The notes under the pieces are model-generated. The model worked only from the letters and a program-made list of their open reading frames with translations, did not search any database and was not told the DNA's origin. The position numbers were made by a program, and so were the translations under genes. This document shows positions 43,496 to 53,251 of a stretch of DNA of 64,000 nucleotides, one piece after another. The first letter of the stretch is position 1, and each line of letters starts with the position of its first letter. The stretch lies in NCBI RefSeq assembly GCF_013911965.1, contig NZ_JACESE010000002.1:286224-350223 (forward strand). The letters run 5' to 3'. This DNA comes from Phenylobacterium sp. GTDB taxonomy: Bacteria > Pseudomonadota > Alphaproteobacteria > Caulobacterales > Caulobacteraceae.

Positions 43496-44181
43496 TGGCT
43501 CATCTCCCGCGACCATGAAACTGCGTTGACGTAGATGCCGAGCGGATTGGCGCGCAAGCGCTCGGTGTCGCGCGGGGGCTGGATCACGATGGTCAGGATC
43601 GCGGTCCATCGCTCGGTGGTGGAAAGCTGGCCGTTTTCGTAGTGGCGTTCGGTCCAGGCGACGCGGAAGCTGTTCGGGGATGCCCGAATGACGCTCGAGA
43701 CCTCGACGGCGACCTGTTGGCGGCCGACCTTGGCGAAGGGATCATTGGCGCGGGCGTAGTCGTTGAGCGCCGCCGCGCCGCGATCCGTGGTCCACTCGTA
43801 GGCGCGAAGCCAGTTCTGGCGGACAATGATCGCGTCGGCCGGGATCGCGCGGACCTGCTCGATGAAGCGGCCGAGGTGAAACGCGATCTGCGGATCGGTC
43901 GGCCGGTAATCGGCGTTCGCGGGCGCGACGGTTTGCGCCTGGCCGAGATTATCGACCTGCACCACCCAGGGCACCACGGTCCCGCGCGCCGACTGCCAGA
44001 CCAGCGCCGACGCGAAGCCGGCCGACAGGATCAGCGAGCCGAACGCCATATAGCGCCAGTTCTTCGCCTGTACGCGGGCCGAGCCGATGCGCTCGTCCCA
44101 TGCCTGCGCGGCCTTCTGATAGGGCGTCTCGGGTTCCGGCGATTTGCCGTAGTGGGTCGATGGTCGTTTGAAGATGTTCAT
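43492..44181 (-). CDS. trbF: Conjugal transfer protein TrbF (VirB8 family)
   Basis: A 229-residue inner-membrane protein. A short cytosolic part (HYGKSPEPETPYQKAAQAWDERIGSARVQAKNWR) precedes one helix (MAFGSLILSAGFASALVW). The periplasmic NTF2-like VirB8 domain has VPWVVQVDNLGQAQTVAPA, FIEQVRAIPADAIIVRQNW and YVNAVSWSREM. It overlaps trbL and trbG by 4 nt each. Confidence 0.94.
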   Translation of the reverse strand: MNIFKRPSTHYGKSPEPETPYQKAAQAWDERIGSARVQAKNWRYMAFGSLILSAGFASALVWQSARGTVVPWVVQVDNLGQAQTVAPANADYRPTDPQIAFHLGRFIEQVRAIPADAIIVRQNWLRAYEWTTDRGAAALNDYARANDPFAKVGRQQVAVEVSSVIRASPNSFRVAWTERHYENGQLSTTERWTAILTIVIQPPRDTERLRANPLGIYVNAVSWSREMSQ

Positions 44182-45539
44182 GAGCGGTCACTTTCGGAAA
44201 GGTTGACGGAGGAACCGGAGCCGTGGCTGTCGCCAGAGCGCACCGCATGGGCGACCATGGTGGCGCCGTGGTTCATGGCCCGCGAGCGCCGCATCCGCTG
44301 CGCCCAGGCCGGAGGGCTGCCGCTGGGGCCGGATGGCGCGGCGGCGGGATCGGCGCTCGCACCGCCGACCGTTCCCATGGTGGAGGTGCCGCCGGTCGCG
44401 CCGAAACCTGCCCGCGCGCCAGCGGAGAAGCTGGACTTGACGGATTCGCTGGCGCGCGCGGCAGCACGTTTGAGCGGAGAGATTGCCGCCGAGCCTGCGG
44501 CGCGTGCGACGCCGCCAAGGCCGGAGGCGACGCCTGCCGCCCCGCTCTGGCCGAGCGAGCCGAGGCTATAGGCTGCGGTCGCCGCGCCCGCGGTCGCCGC
44601 GCCTCCGCGGACGGCCGCGGCCCCGCCGGACAGGGCGGCAGCTCCGCCCTTCGCGGCGAGCATGGCCCCACCGCCGGCAGCGACGGCCGCGCCGCCGACC
44701 GCAAGGCCGGTTCCCACGGCTGCGCCCGCGCCGAGCTGCGGGCCGCCCGAGACGATGCCGTTGGCGATGCCGGGGCCGAAGATGCCGAGGCCGAGCAGCG
44801 ACAGCGCGGCGAGCACGATTGCCATGGCGTCGTCGATGCTCGGCGTCTGGCCGCCGAAGCCGGCAGTGAACTGCGAAAACAAGGTGCTGCCGATGCCGAT
44901 GATAACGGCGAGCACCAGAACCTTGATGCCGGACGAGACGACGTTCCCCAAGACCTTCTCGGCCATGAACGCGGTCTTGCCGAACAAGCCGAAGGGGATC
45001 AGCACGAAGCCGGCGAGCGTCGTCAGCTTGAACTCGATCAGGGTGACGAAAAGCTGGATGGCGAGGATGAAGAAGGCGAGAACGACCAACGCCCAGGCGA
45101 ACAGCAGGCACGCGATCTGGATGAAGTTCTCGAAAAAGGCGATCCAGCCCATCAGGTCGGAAATGGAATCGAGCAGCGGGCGGCCAGCTTCGAGGCCGGT
45201 CTGCGCCACGCGGCCCGGCCGCATCAGATCGGTAACGGAAAAGCTGGTGCCCGACGCCATGAGGCCGAGGCCGGCGAAGCTCTCAAAGACGATACGCGCG
45301 AGGTTGTTCCAGTTGGAGATGATGTAGGCGAAGACGCCGACGAACAGCGTCTTCTTCACCAGCCGCGCGATGATGTCGTCATCCGCGCCCCAGGCCCAAA
45401 AGAGCGCGGCGAGCGTCACGTCGATGACGATGAGCGTGGTGGCGATGAAGGCCACCTCGCCGCCGAGCAGGCCGAAACCGCTGTCGATGTATGAGGTGAA
45501 TACGCCGAGAAAATTGTCGATGACGCCTGTGTTCCCCAT
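44178..45539 (-). CDS. trbL: Conjugal transfer protein TrbL (VirB6 family)
   Basis: A 453-residue polytopic inner-membrane protein of the mating channel. Hydrophobic helices cover roughly residues 25-260 (for example VAFIATTLIVIDVTLAALFWAW, LFAWALVVLAFFILAIQLFV, LVLAVIIGIGSTLF). The C-terminal third is a Gly/Ala-rich cytosolic or periplasmic region of low complexity (about 270-390), followed by GARAGFGATGGTSTMG. The Gly/Ala run explains the strong base bias here. It overlaps trbF by 4 nt. Confidence 0.93.
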   Translation of the reverse strand: MGNTGVIDNFLGVFTSYIDSGFGLLGGEVAFIATTLIVIDVTLAALFWAWGADDDIIARLVKKTLFVGVFAYIISNWNNLARIVFESFAGLGLMASGTSFSVTDLMRPGRVAQTGLEAGRPLLDSISDLMGWIAFFENFIQIACLLFAWALVVLAFFILAIQLFVTLIEFKLTTLAGFVLIPFGLFGKTAFMAEKVLGNVVSSGIKVLVLAVIIGIGSTLFSQFTAGFGGQTPSIDDAMAIVLAALSLLGLGIFGPGIANGIVSGGPQLGAGAAVGTGLAVGGAAVAAGGGAMLAAKGGAAALSGGAAAVRGGAATAGAATAAYSLGSLGQSGAAGVASGLGGVARAAGSAAISPLKRAAARASESVKSSFSAGARAGFGATGGTSTMGTVGGASADPAAAPSGPSGSPPAWAQRMRRSRAMNHGATMVAHAVRSGDSHGSGSSVNLSESDRS

Positions 45540-45541
45540 GG

Positions 45542-45808
45542 TCAGCGCGCCTCCCGGCGATCACGGCCGAGGAAACGGTCCCTGCTTTCGGCCCAGGCGG
45601 CGAGGCATTCGGCATCGCTGGCGGCGGCTTCGCCGAGCTGCTGGCAGCGGCGCAGGGTTGCGCGCAGCGGGTCGGGCGGCGGCTGGAGGGCTGGCGCGGA
45701 ACGCGGCGCGGGCGGTTCGTCCTCCCGTGCCATGTCGATAGCGGTCGCCGTGACGGCGATGGCGACGAACACCACGACCCCGAGCCGGGCCAGCATCTTG
45801 CCGTCCAT
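45542..45808 (-). CDS. trbK: TrbK-like entry-exclusion protein (TrbK-alt)
   Basis: An 88-residue protein with one N-terminal helix (MLARLGVVVFVAIAVTATAI) and a periplasmic part with two cysteines (RRCQQLGEAAASDAECLAAW). Family members of this TrbK-alt type lie between trbJ and trbL and are thought to block entry of a second copy of the element. It starts 13 nt after the trbJ stop and ends 2 nt before trbL. Confidence 0.85.
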   Translation of the reverse strand: MDGKMLARLGVVVFVAIAVTATAIDMAREDEPPAPRSAPALQPPPDPLRATLRRCQQLGEAAASDAECLAAWAESRDRFLGRDRREAR

Positions 45809-45821
45809 GGCGACCCTCCCG

Positions 45822-46592
45822 TCAGTTGTTGCCGTTGTTGAACATCTGCGCGTTGCCCGGCTGGTAGCCGGTGCCCGGCGTGAGAAACCGGCGGCGCTGC
45901 TCTCGGCCTTGTTCGGCGGCGGCTGCGCGCTCGGCTTCCGTCAATGCACCGGCCCGGCCGTTGGCGGCGAGCAAGGCGATCAGGTCGGAAAGCTGCTGCG
46001 ACTGGAGCGCGAGAAGCTGGTTGCCGGCCTGCGTGGCTTGCAGCGCGCCGGTTGCGCCCTGGCTCTGGCCGACAAGCGCGGCCATCTCGGCGCGGTTGCT
46101 GTCGATATTGCCGACCGCGCCTGCCTGCACGCGCATGGCGTCCTGCAAGCCGCCGACCGTGTTCTCCCAGCGCGAGCGGGCATCGGCGATGAGCTGCTGA
46201 TCGGTGGCCGACAGCGAGACTTTGCCGTATTGCTGCTGGAACGCCTGGTCGATGCGCTGCACGTCGAAGGCGATGTTCTGCGCCTGGCTCAAAAGCTGCT
46301 GCGTGCGTTGGACGTTCTGCTGGAGCTGCTGGAGTGAGGAATATGGCAGGCTCGCGAGATTACGGGCCTGGTTGATGAGCATCGTCGCCTCGTTCTGGAG
46401 GCTCTGAATCTGGTTGTTGATCTGCTCCAGCGTGCGCGCGGCCGTGAGCACGTTCTGAACGTAGTTGGTCGGGTCATAGACGACCCATTGCGCACGGGCC
46501 GGACTCGCCAGCATGGGCGACAGGACGATGGGCGCAGCGAGCATGGTCGCTGCCATCAGGATGGGACGCGAGCGGAAACGGCGAATGGTCAT
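45822..46592 (-). CDS. trbJ: Conjugal transfer protein TrbJ (VirB5 family)
   Basis: A 256-residue exported pilus-tip-type protein. A signal peptide (about 35 residues, ending SPARAQW) precedes VVYDPTNYVQNVLTAARTLEQI, the classic TrbJ start. Long amphipathic coiled-coil helices follow (NNQIQSLQNEATMLINQAR and SSLQQLQQNVQRTQQLLSQA). The ATG at 46592 has GGAGG 7 nt upstream. It follows trbE by 2 nt. Confidence 0.93.
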   Translation of the reverse strand: MTIRRFRSRPILMAATMLAAPIVLSPMLASPARAQWVVYDPTNYVQNVLTAARTLEQINNQIQSLQNEATMLINQARNLASLPYSSLQQLQQNVQRTQQLLSQAQNIAFDVQRIDQAFQQQYGKVSLSATDQQLIADARSRWENTVGGLQDAMRVQAGAVGNIDSNRAEMAALVGQSQGATGALQATQAGNQLLALQSQQLSDLIALLAANGRAGALTEAERAAAAEQGREQRRRFLTPGTGYQPGNAQMFNNGNN

Positions 46593-46594
46593 AG

Positions 46595-49045
46595 TCAGGC
46601 CTCCTTTTCGGAACGAGGGGTGATGTTGGTGAGGTTGGGGATCAGGTCGGCCGCCCAATCGACGCCGCGCTCGCGCAGCCAGGCGACGAGGAAGCCGTTG
46701 CTTCCATGCTCGGCGACGAGTTCGGCGATGCGGGTCTGGTCGGATTTGGCGGATGCGGCGCAGAGCGCGAGACCGACTTCGGACAGGCCAAGCTCGAACA
46801 GCCGGTTGCCCCTGCGGCTTTGGCAGTAGTAGTCGCGTTTGGGCGTCGCCCGCGCGAGGATTTCGATCTGCCGGTCATTGAGGCCGAAACGGCGATAGAT
46901 GGCCGTGATCTGCGGCTCGATGGCGCGTTCGTTCGGCAGCAAGAGCCGCGTCGGGCAGCTCTCGATGATGGCGGGTGCGATGTTGCTGCCGTCAATGTCG
47001 GACAGGCTTTGCGTGGCGAAGATGACGCTGGCGTTCTTCTTGCGCAGCGTTTTCAGCCATTCGCGGAGCTGGCCGGCGAATCCCTCGTCGTCCAGGGCAA
47101 GCCAGCCCTCGTCGATGATGAGCAGCGTGGGCCGCCCATCGAGCCGGTCGCCGATGCGATGGAACAGGTAGGACAGGACGGCCGGAGCCGCGCCGGTCCC
47201 GACGAGCCCCTCGATCTCGAACGCCTGCACGTCCGCCACGCCGAGATGTTCGGTTTCGGCGTCGAGCAACCGGCCATGGGCACCGCCGACGCAGTAAGGC
47301 CGAAGCGCTTGCTTGAGGTCGTTGGATTGCAGCAGGACCGCAAGGCCGGTGATGGTGCGTTCCCCGACCGGCGCTGACGCCAGCGAAGTCAGCGCCGTCC
47401 AGATATGCTCCTTCACCTCCGGCGTGATCGTCATGCCTTCGCGCATGAGGATGGCGGCGATCCAGTCCGCCGCCCAGGCGCGTTCATAGGTGTCGTGGAT
47501 ACGAGCGAGCGGCTGGAGCGAGACGGAAGCGTCGGACCCTTCGGTCAATCCGCCGCCGAGGTCGTGCCAGTCGCCGCCCATGGCGAGCGCCGCCGCCCGG
47601 ATCGAGCCGCCGAAATCGAAGGCAAAGACCTGGGCATCTGCGTAGCGGCGGAACTGCAAGGCCATGAGCGCGAGCAGCACGGACTTGCCCGCGCCGGTCG
47701 GGCCGACGACGAGGGTGTGGCCCACGTCGCCGACGTGAAGGGAAAACCGGAACGGGGTTGAGCCTTCGGTCCTGGCGTAAAGCAATGGAGCGTCGCCGAA
47801 ATGCTCGTCCCGTTCCGGCCCCGCCCACACCGCCGACAGCGGGATCATGTGGGCGAGATTCAATGTGCTGATGGGCGGCTGCCGGACGTTCGCATAAGCG
47901 TGTCCGGGCAGGCTGCCGAGCCATGCATCCACCGCGTTGACCGTCTCGGCCATGGCGGTGAAGTCGCGGCCCTGGATGACCTTCTCGACCAGCCGCAACT
48001 TCTCGTCGGCTATGCGGGGATCGGCGTCCCAAACGGTGACGGTCGCCGTGACGTAGGCCATGCCCGCCACGTCCGCGCCGAGTTCCTGCAGGGCCATGTC
48101 GGCGTCGAGCGCCTTGTTGGCGGCATCGGTGTCCACAAGCGCGGACGCCTCGTTAGTCATCACCTCTTTCAGAATCGCCGCTATGGACTTGCGCTTGGCG
48201 AACCATTGCCGCCTGATCTTGGTGAGCAGCCGCGTCGCGTCCGTCTTGTCGAGCAGGATCGCGCGCGTGCTCCAGCGATAAGGGAATGGCAGCCGGTTCA
48301 TGTCGTCCAGCAGGCCGGGCGTCGTGGCGGTGGGGAATCCCACGATGGTCAGGACGCGCAGATGCGCGCTGCCAAGGCGCGGCTCCAGCCCGCCGGTCAA
48401 CGGCTGGTCGGCCAGCAGCGCGTCGAGGTGCATCGGCACCTCGGGCACGCGAACGCGATGCCGGTTGGTCGAGACGGTAGAATGGAGGTAGGTCAGCGTG
48501 CCGGCGTCATCGAGCCAGCGGCATTCCGGCATGAAACCATCGAGCAGCGCCAGAACGCGGTCGGTGCGATCCGCGAAGCCGCGCAGGGCTTCCCACGGAT
48601 CGACGCCGGATTGCTCCCGGCCCTCGTAGAGCCAGGTTTCCGCGCGAGCGGCTTCCTCGACCGGCGGCAGATAGAGGAAGGTCAGCAAGTAGTCTGACAC
48701 GAAATGCGTGCCCGCTTCCTCGAAACCGGCTTTCCGCTCGGCATCGACGAGCGCCGACGCGGGATCGGGAAAGGTGCTGTCGGGATAGGTCGCAGCTTCG
48801 CTGCGCTGCGCCTCGACGAAGATGCTCCAGCCGGAGCCGAGACGGCGCAGGGCATTGTTGATGCGGCCGGCGACGGCGACCAGCTCGGCTGCGACGGCGG
48901 AATCCAGATCAGGACCGCGAAACTTCGCGGTGCGCTGGAACGAGCCGTCCTTGTTCAACACGACGCCGGAGCCGACCAGTGCGGCCCAGGGCAGATAGTC
49001 AGCAAGGCGGCTGGCGGTGCGGCGGTATTCGGCAAGGTTCATCAT
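46595..49045 (-). CDS. trbE: Conjugal transfer ATPase TrbE (VirB4 family)
   Basis: An 816-residue ATPase that energises pilus assembly. The N-terminal domain begins MMNLAEYRRTASRLADYLPW. Walker A is in LVVGPTGAGKSVLLALMAL (about 455), Walker B in LLIIDEGWLALDDEGF, followed by the conserved SVIFATQSLSDIDGS and ARATPKRDYYCQSRRG. Two consecutive ATGs (49045 and 49042) are possible starts. It begins 10 nt after trbD and is followed by trbJ. Confidence 0.95.
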   Translation of the reverse strand: MMNLAEYRRTASRLADYLPWAALVGSGVVLNKDGSFQRTAKFRGPDLDSAVAAELVAVAGRINNALRRLGSGWSIFVEAQRSEAATYPDSTFPDPASALVDAERKAGFEEAGTHFVSDYLLTFLYLPPVEEAARAETWLYEGREQSGVDPWEALRGFADRTDRVLALLDGFMPECRWLDDAGTLTYLHSTVSTNRHRVRVPEVPMHLDALLADQPLTGGLEPRLGSAHLRVLTIVGFPTATTPGLLDDMNRLPFPYRWSTRAILLDKTDATRLLTKIRRQWFAKRKSIAAILKEVMTNEASALVDTDAANKALDADMALQELGADVAGMAYVTATVTVWDADPRIADEKLRLVEKVIQGRDFTAMAETVNAVDAWLGSLPGHAYANVRQPPISTLNLAHMIPLSAVWAGPERDEHFGDAPLLYARTEGSTPFRFSLHVGDVGHTLVVGPTGAGKSVLLALMALQFRRYADAQVFAFDFGGSIRAAALAMGGDWHDLGGGLTEGSDASVSLQPLARIHDTYERAWAADWIAAILMREGMTITPEVKEHIWTALTSLASAPVGERTITGLAVLLQSNDLKQALRPYCVGGAHGRLLDAETEHLGVADVQAFEIEGLVGTGAAPAVLSYLFHRIGDRLDGRPTLLIIDEGWLALDDEGFAGQLREWLKTLRKKNASVIFATQSLSDIDGSNIAPAIIESCPTRLLLPNERAIEPQITAIYRRFGLNDRQIEILARATPKRDYYCQSRRGNRLFELGLSEVGLALCAASAKSDQTRIAELVAEHGSNGFLVAWLRERGVDWAADLIPNLTNITPRSEKEA

Positions 49046-49055
49046 GGCCGCGCCC

Positions 49056-49337
49056 TCACACCGCCAGATGGCCGGGGATGCGGAGATGCCGCCGCCCGAC
49101 CTCGACAAAGAGAGGGTCGCGCTTCGCCGCCCATACGGCCGCGAAGTGGCCGATGGCCCATATGGCGAGGCCGACCAGCCAGAGGCGCAGGCCGAGGCCC
49201 ACGGCCCCGGCCAGCGTGCCGTTCATGATGGCGATGGCGCGCGGTGCGCCGCCGAGCAGGATATGCTCGGTCAGTGCCCGATGGACCGGGACCGAAAATC
49301 CCGACACCGCGTCAAGTTGCTCGAAAGCGCCGGCCAT
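49056..49337 (-). CDS. trbD: Conjugal transfer protein TrbD (VirB3 family)
   Basis: A 93-residue inner-membrane protein. FSVPVHRALTEHILLGGAPRA is the diagnostic TrbD/VirB3 stretch, followed by two hydrophobic segments (IAIMNGTLAGAVGLGLRLWLVGLAIWAIGHF region) and a basic end (AAKRDPLFVEVGRRH). The ATG overlaps the trbC stop by one base. Confidence 0.93.
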   Translation of the reverse strand: MAGAFEQLDAVSGFSVPVHRALTEHILLGGAPRAIAIMNGTLAGAVGLGLRLWLVGLAIWAIGHFAAVWAAKRDPLFVEVGRRHLRIPGHLAV

Positions 49338-49669
49338 CAGATGAGCGCCCCGCCGCCGAACGAAAAGAACGACAGGAAGAAGCTCGATGCGGCGAACGCG
49401 ATGGACAGGCCGAACACGATCTGAATCAACCGACGGAAGCCGCCGCTGGTGTCGCCGAAGGCCAGCGTCAGGCCGGTCACGATAATGATGATGACGGCGA
49501 TGATCTTGGCGACCGGCCCCTCAATGGACTGGAGGATGCTTTGGAGAGGCGCTTCCCACGGCATCGACGAGCCGGACGCATGAGCGGCCGGAGCGAGCAT
49601 GAGGCTGATGGCAAGGGTGGATGCAGCGGTCGCCATGCTGCGATAGCCGCGCGGAAGGGTGCGGATCAT
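49337..49669 (-). CDS. trbC: Conjugal transfer pilin precursor TrbC (VirB2 family)
   Basis: A 110-residue pilin precursor. A long signal sequence (RSMATAASTLAISLMLAPAAHA) is followed by SGSSMPWEAPLQSILQSIEGPVAKIIAV, the TrbC start, then two membrane helices separated by FGDTSGGFRRL. In the RP4 system the mature pilin is cyclised. It overlaps trbB by 4 nt and trbD by 1 nt. Confidence 0.93.
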   Translation of the reverse strand: MIRTLPRGYRSMATAASTLAISLMLAPAAHASGSSMPWEAPLQSILQSIEGPVAKIIAVIIIIVTGLTLAFGDTSGGFRRLIQIVFGLSIAFAASSFFLSFFSFGGGALI

Positions 49670-50649
49670 GAAGTTTCTCCTGTGCTGGTGGGGATTGCGG
49701 GGGTGATGCGGTAGTCGCCGTCCGGCCCCAGCCCTTCGACGCGGGCGAGTTCGGCCAGCCGGCGCGCGGAGCCGCGCCCGGACAGGACGGCAACAAGGTC
49801 GATGGTCTCGGCGATCAGTGCGCGCGGGACGGTGACGACAGCCTCTTGAATGAGCTGTTCAAGGCGACGGAGCGCGCCGATGCCGGTGCCGGCATGGATG
49901 GTGCCGATGCCGCCGGGGTGTCCTGTTCCCCAGGCTTTGAGCAGGTCGAGGGCTTCGGAACCGCGCACCTCGCCGATGGGGATGCGGTCGGGGCGCAGGC
50001 GCAGCGACGAGCGGACCAGATCGGAAAGCGTGGCGACGCCATCCTTCGTCCGCATGGCGACGAGGTTGGGCGCGGCGCATTGCAGTTCGCGCGTGTCCTC
50101 GATGATGACGACGCGATCCGCCGTCTTCGCCACCTCGGCGAGCAGCGCGTTGGTAAGCGTCGTCTTGCCCGTGCTGGTGCCGCCAGCAACGAGGATGTTG
50201 GCGCGGGAGGTGACGGCCGCGCGCAGCGTCGTCGCGTGATCGGCGGTCATGATGCCGGCGGCGACGTAATCGTCGAGCGTGAACACCGCGACAGCCGGCT
50301 TGCGAATGGCGAAGGCCGGCGCGGCGACCACGGGCGGCAACAGCCCCTCGAACCGCTCGCCGGTATCCGGCAGTTCGGCCGAGACGCGGGGGCTACGCGG
50401 ATGAACCTCCGCGCCGACGTGGTGCGCGACCAGCCGCACGATGCGTTCGCCATCGGCGGCGGACAGGCGCTCGCCCGTGTCGGCCAGCCCTTCGGACAGC
50501 CGGTCCACCCAAAGGCGGCCGTCCGGGTTCAACATGACCTCGACCACGGCCGGGTCTTCGAGAAGCCGGGCAATGGCTGGGCCGAGCGCGGTGCGCAACA
50601 TGCGCGCGCCGCGTGTGATGGCTTCCGCTCTGTGGTGGTTGGTAGTCAT
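49666..50649 (-). CDS. trbB: Conjugal transfer ATPase TrbB (VirB11 family)
   Basis: A 327-residue cytosolic hexameric ATPase. Walker A is in [19 protein letters not shown] (about 155), the Asp box in [12 protein letters not shown], Walker B with [27 protein letters not shown], then a His box in GTIHAGTG. It is the first gene of the trb operon, whose promoter should lie in 50,650-50,796, where a shared 22-bp motif occurs. Confidence 0.95.
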   Translation of the reverse strand: MTTNHHRAEAITRGARMLRTALGPAIARLLEDPAVVEVMLNPDGRLWVDRLSEGLADTGERLSAADGERIVRLVAHHVGAEVHPRSPRVSAELPDTGERFEGLLPPVVAAPAFAIRKPAVAVFTLDDYVAAGIMTADHATTLRAAVTSRANILVAGGTSTGKTTLTNALLAEVAKTADRVVIIEDTRELQCAAPNLVAMRTKDGVATLSDLVRSSLRLRPDRIPIGEVRGSEALDLLKAWGTGHPGGIGTIHAGTGIGALRRLEQLIQEAVVTVPRALIAETIDLVAVLSGRGSARRLAELARVEGLGPDGDYRITPAIPTSTGETS

Positions 50650-50766
50650 GTCGGCCCCGGTTGCTGGCGGGGACGCGACAGGCGATCCCCGGATCGGGGT
50701 CGATTAAGAGAGGCCGAAAACGGGCCGGTTCAACAAGTATCTAAGTGCGTGCGGGCATCGGCGGCC

Positions 50767-50788
50767 ATCGGCGGCAAATGGGATGGGT
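50767..50788 (-). repeat. 22-bp motif copy 1, upstream of trbB
   Basis: On the plus strand it reads ATCGGCGGCAAAT, G, then GGATGGGT. The same 22 bp with one change (A for G) occurs at 53350-53371. This copy lies about 118 bp upstream of the trbB start. Both copies sit before a transfer gene read on the minus strand, suggesting a shared operator or promoter part. No protein is known to bind it. Confidence 0.7.
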
Positions 50789-50796
50789 CTGAATAC

Positions 50797-51258
50797 TTAC
50801 GCTTGATCGCCGTTGATCTCGGACTGATCCGGCGTTGAATCGTCGCGGAGTGAGTCGATGTCTCGCGACAGCTCTTTGAGGAACCTGTCGCCCGTCGCCA
50901 GACGCCGGCCGAGGGTCTGCATGAAGCCCTCAAAGCGTTCCGCGCCTTTTGTGCGGGCGGCGGATTGTGCGGTTCCTGAAAGCGGCGGCGTGATGGTCAG
51001 CCAGAAATGGATGAACTGCGCGACCGTCTCGCCGAGCACGGCGAGATCCAGGTCGAGCGTGTCGATCTGGCGGCCGAGCCTGTCCAGGCGGCGCGACATG
51101 GCTGCCTCAAGCTGGTCGGTGGAATCGCCGGACAGGTAAGACATGACAGCAGCCTCCACGATGGCGGATTTCGAGACCTTGCGGCGCAGCGCCAGTGTCT
51201 CGATCTGCGGCATGAGCGCGGGGTCGAAATAGAGATTCAGGCGGGTTCGGGTTGGCAT
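50797..51258 (-). CDS. CopG-type ribbon-helix-helix regulator
   Basis: A 153-residue protein. The N-terminal 45 residues (RTRLNLYFDPALMPQIETLALRRKVSKSAIVEAAV) form a CopG/MetJ ribbon-helix-helix DNA-binding domain, with the strand TRLNLYF as the reading strand. A long helical part follows (about 60-150) with a possible coiled coil. In related ICEs this gene lies next to traG and is regarded as a regulator of transfer. It starts 10 nt downstream of the traG stop and so is probably co-transcribed with it. Confidence 0.85.
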   Translation of the reverse strand: MPTRTRLNLYFDPALMPQIETLALRRKVSKSAIVEAAVMSYLSGDSTDQLEAAMSRRLDRLGRQIDTLDLDLAVLGETVAQFIHFWLTITPPLSGTAQSAARTKGAERFEGFMQTLGRRLATGDRFLKELSRDIDSLRDDSTPDQSEINGDQA

Positions 51259-51268
51259 GGGCGTGTCC

Positions 51269-53251
51269 TTACAGTTCGATTCCGTCGTCGGGATTCAGGG
51301 CGACCTGCCGCGCCACCATCCTCATGCGCTGGCGCATGGCGCGGGCCTTGGCTGCGTCAACGTCCGGCTCATCGTCCAGAAACTCGAACTCCTGTTCGGG
51401 CGGTGGCGGGGCGACGATTTCCTCATGCTCGGGCAATTCCGGCTCGCGGCGGATGCCGGCGTTGGCCGGATCGCCCTCGGCCGCGCTGGCGTCGCTCGTC
51501 GCGGAACGGCCGGCCGCCGCGACCACGCGGCTCGACCAATCGTCGGATGACGGGTGTGCGGCGGGATCGTCCGCCGGATCGGGCGGGGTCAGGATGCGTT
51601 CCTTGAACCGCGTGTCCTCGTAGTAGCGGGCTTTGGTCGCGCGGATCGGCGGCGTGCCCGCGACCATGACGATTTCTTCGGTGGGCGGAAGCTGCATGAT
51701 CTCGCCGGGCGTCATCAACGGCCGGGCGGTCTCCTGGCGCGACACCATCAAATGCCCCAACCATGGCGCGAGGCGATGGCCGGCGTAGTTGGTGGAATCG
51801 CGCAACTCGGTTGCGGTGCCGAGCGCGTCGCTCACCCGCTTGGCCGTGCGCTCGTCGTTCGTGGCAAAGCTGACGCGGACATGGCAGTTGTCGAGGATCG
51901 CGTTGTTCGGCCCATAGGCGCGCTCGATCTGGTTGAGGCTTTGCGCGATCAGGAAACCCTTGAGGCCGTAGCCCGCCATGAAAGCCAAGGCGGACTCGAA
52001 AAAATCCAACCTGCCGAGCGCGGGAAACTCGTCCAGCATCAAAAGCAAGCGATGGCGTTTGCCGGACGTATGCAATTCCTCGGTCAGTCGTCTGCCGATC
52101 TGGTTGAGGATCAGGCGGATGAGCGGTTTGGTGCGGTTTATGTCGGACGGCGGCACGACAAGGTAGAGCGTGACGGGTCGGCGGTTGCCGACCAGATCGG
52201 CAATGCGCCAGTCGCATCGTGCCGTTACCCGCGCCACCACTGGATCGCGGTAGAGGCCGAGAAAGGACATGGCGGTGCTCAACACGCCCGACCGTTCGTT
52301 CTCGGATTTGTTCAACAGCTCGCGGGCAGATGACGCGATGACGGGATGAACGCCCGCCTCGCCGAGATGCGGCGTATCCATCATGGCCCGCAAGGTTGCC
52401 TCGACCGGCCGGCGAGGGTCGGACAGGAAGTTGGCGACGCCCGCCAGGGTCTTGTCCTTCTCCGCGTAGAGGACATGCAGGATTGCGCCGACCAGCAGGC
52501 TATGGCTGGTCTTTTCCCAATGGTTGCGCTTGTCGAGGCTGCCTTCTGGATCGACCAGAATATCCGCGATGTTCTGCACGTCGCGGACTTCCCATTCGCC
52601 CTGCCGCACCTCCAGCAGCGGATTGTAGGCGGAGGATTTCACGTTGGTCGGATCGAACAGCAGGACGCGGCCGTGCTTTGCGCGGAAGCCGGCCGTCAAC
52701 GTCCAGTTCTCTCCTTTGATGTCGTGGACGATGCAGCTTCCCGGCCAGGTCAGCAGCGTCGGCACAACCAGACCGACGCCTTTGCCGCTGCGGGTCGGGG
52801 CGAAGCATAGGACGTGCTCGGGGCCGTCATGGCGCAGATAGTCGCGTTCGTGCTTGCCGAGCACGACGCCATCGGGGCCGAGCAGTCCGGCGGCGCGGAT
52901 TTCGCGATCTGCGGCCCATCGCGCCGATCCGTAGGTGGCGACGTTGCGCGCCTCCCGCGCCCGGATGATCGACATGAAGATGGCGGCGGCGATGGCGATG
53001 AAGCCGCCAGACGTGGCAATGGCCGCACCCTCCATGAAGATCGCGGGCGCATAGGCGTCGAACGAAAACCACCACCAGAAGAAAGCCGGCGGGTAATAGA
53101 CCGGCAGGCCGGCCAGCTCGAACCACGGATTGCCGAGTTGGGGCTGAAAGCCGAGGCGGAACGCTACCCATTGCGTCGCTGCCCACGTCATCACCAAAAC
53201 GATGGTGAAAACTACGGCGATCTGACCCCAAAGGATTCGGCATCCGCGCAA
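51269..53251 (-). CDS. traG: Type IV coupling protein TraG (VirD4 family)
   Basis: A 660-residue membrane ATPase that brings the relaxase-DNA complex to the mating channel. Two N-terminal helices (QIAVVFTIVLVMTWAATQW and a second region near 65-100) are followed by the TraG domain. Walker A is CFAPTRSGKGVGLVVPTLL, Walker B LLLMLDEFPALGR, and the conserved SLNQIERAYGPNNAILDNC segment is present. The start is a TTG at 53251 with GGAG 6-7 nt upstream, giving LRGCRILWGQI; the TTG at 53263 is less well placed. The C-terminus is acidic and probably disordered. Confidence 0.94.
   Translation of the reverse strand: MRGCRILWGQIAVVFTIVLVMTWAATQWVAFRLGFQPQLGNPWFELAGLPVYYPPAFFWWWFSFDAYAPAIFMEGAAIATSGGFIAIAAAIFMSIIRAREARNVATYGSARWAADREIRAAGLLGPDGVVLGKHERDYLRHDGPEHVLCFAPTRSGKGVGLVVPTLLTWPGSCIVHDIKGENWTLTAGFRAKHGRVLLFDPTNVKSSAYNPLLEVRQGEWEVRDVQNIADILVDPEGSLDKRNHWEKTSHSLLVGAILHVLYAEKDKTLAGVANFLSDPRRPVEATLRAMMDTPHLGEAGVHPVIASSARELLNKSENERSGVLSTAMSFLGLYRDPVVARVTARCDWRIADLVGNRRPVTLYLVVPPSDINRTKPLIRLILNQIGRRLTEELHTSGKRHRLLLMLDEFPALGRLDFFESALAFMAGYGLKGFLIAQSLNQIERAYGPNNAILDNCHVRVSFATNDERTAKRVSDALGTATELRDSTNYAGHRLAPWLGHLMVSRQETARPLMTPGEIMQLPPTEEIVMVAGTPPIRATKARYYEDTRFKERILTPPDPADDPAAHPSSDDWSSRVVAAAGRSATSDASAAEGDPANAGIRREPELPEHEEIVAPPPPEQEFEFLDDEPDVDAAKARAMRQRMRMVARQVALNPDDGIEL

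Noticed and set aside
44470-44760. Strongly repetitive GC-rich stretch that could pass for a tandem repeat array
   Set aside because: It encodes the Gly/Ala-rich C-terminal part of TrbL in frame; no unit repeats exactly.
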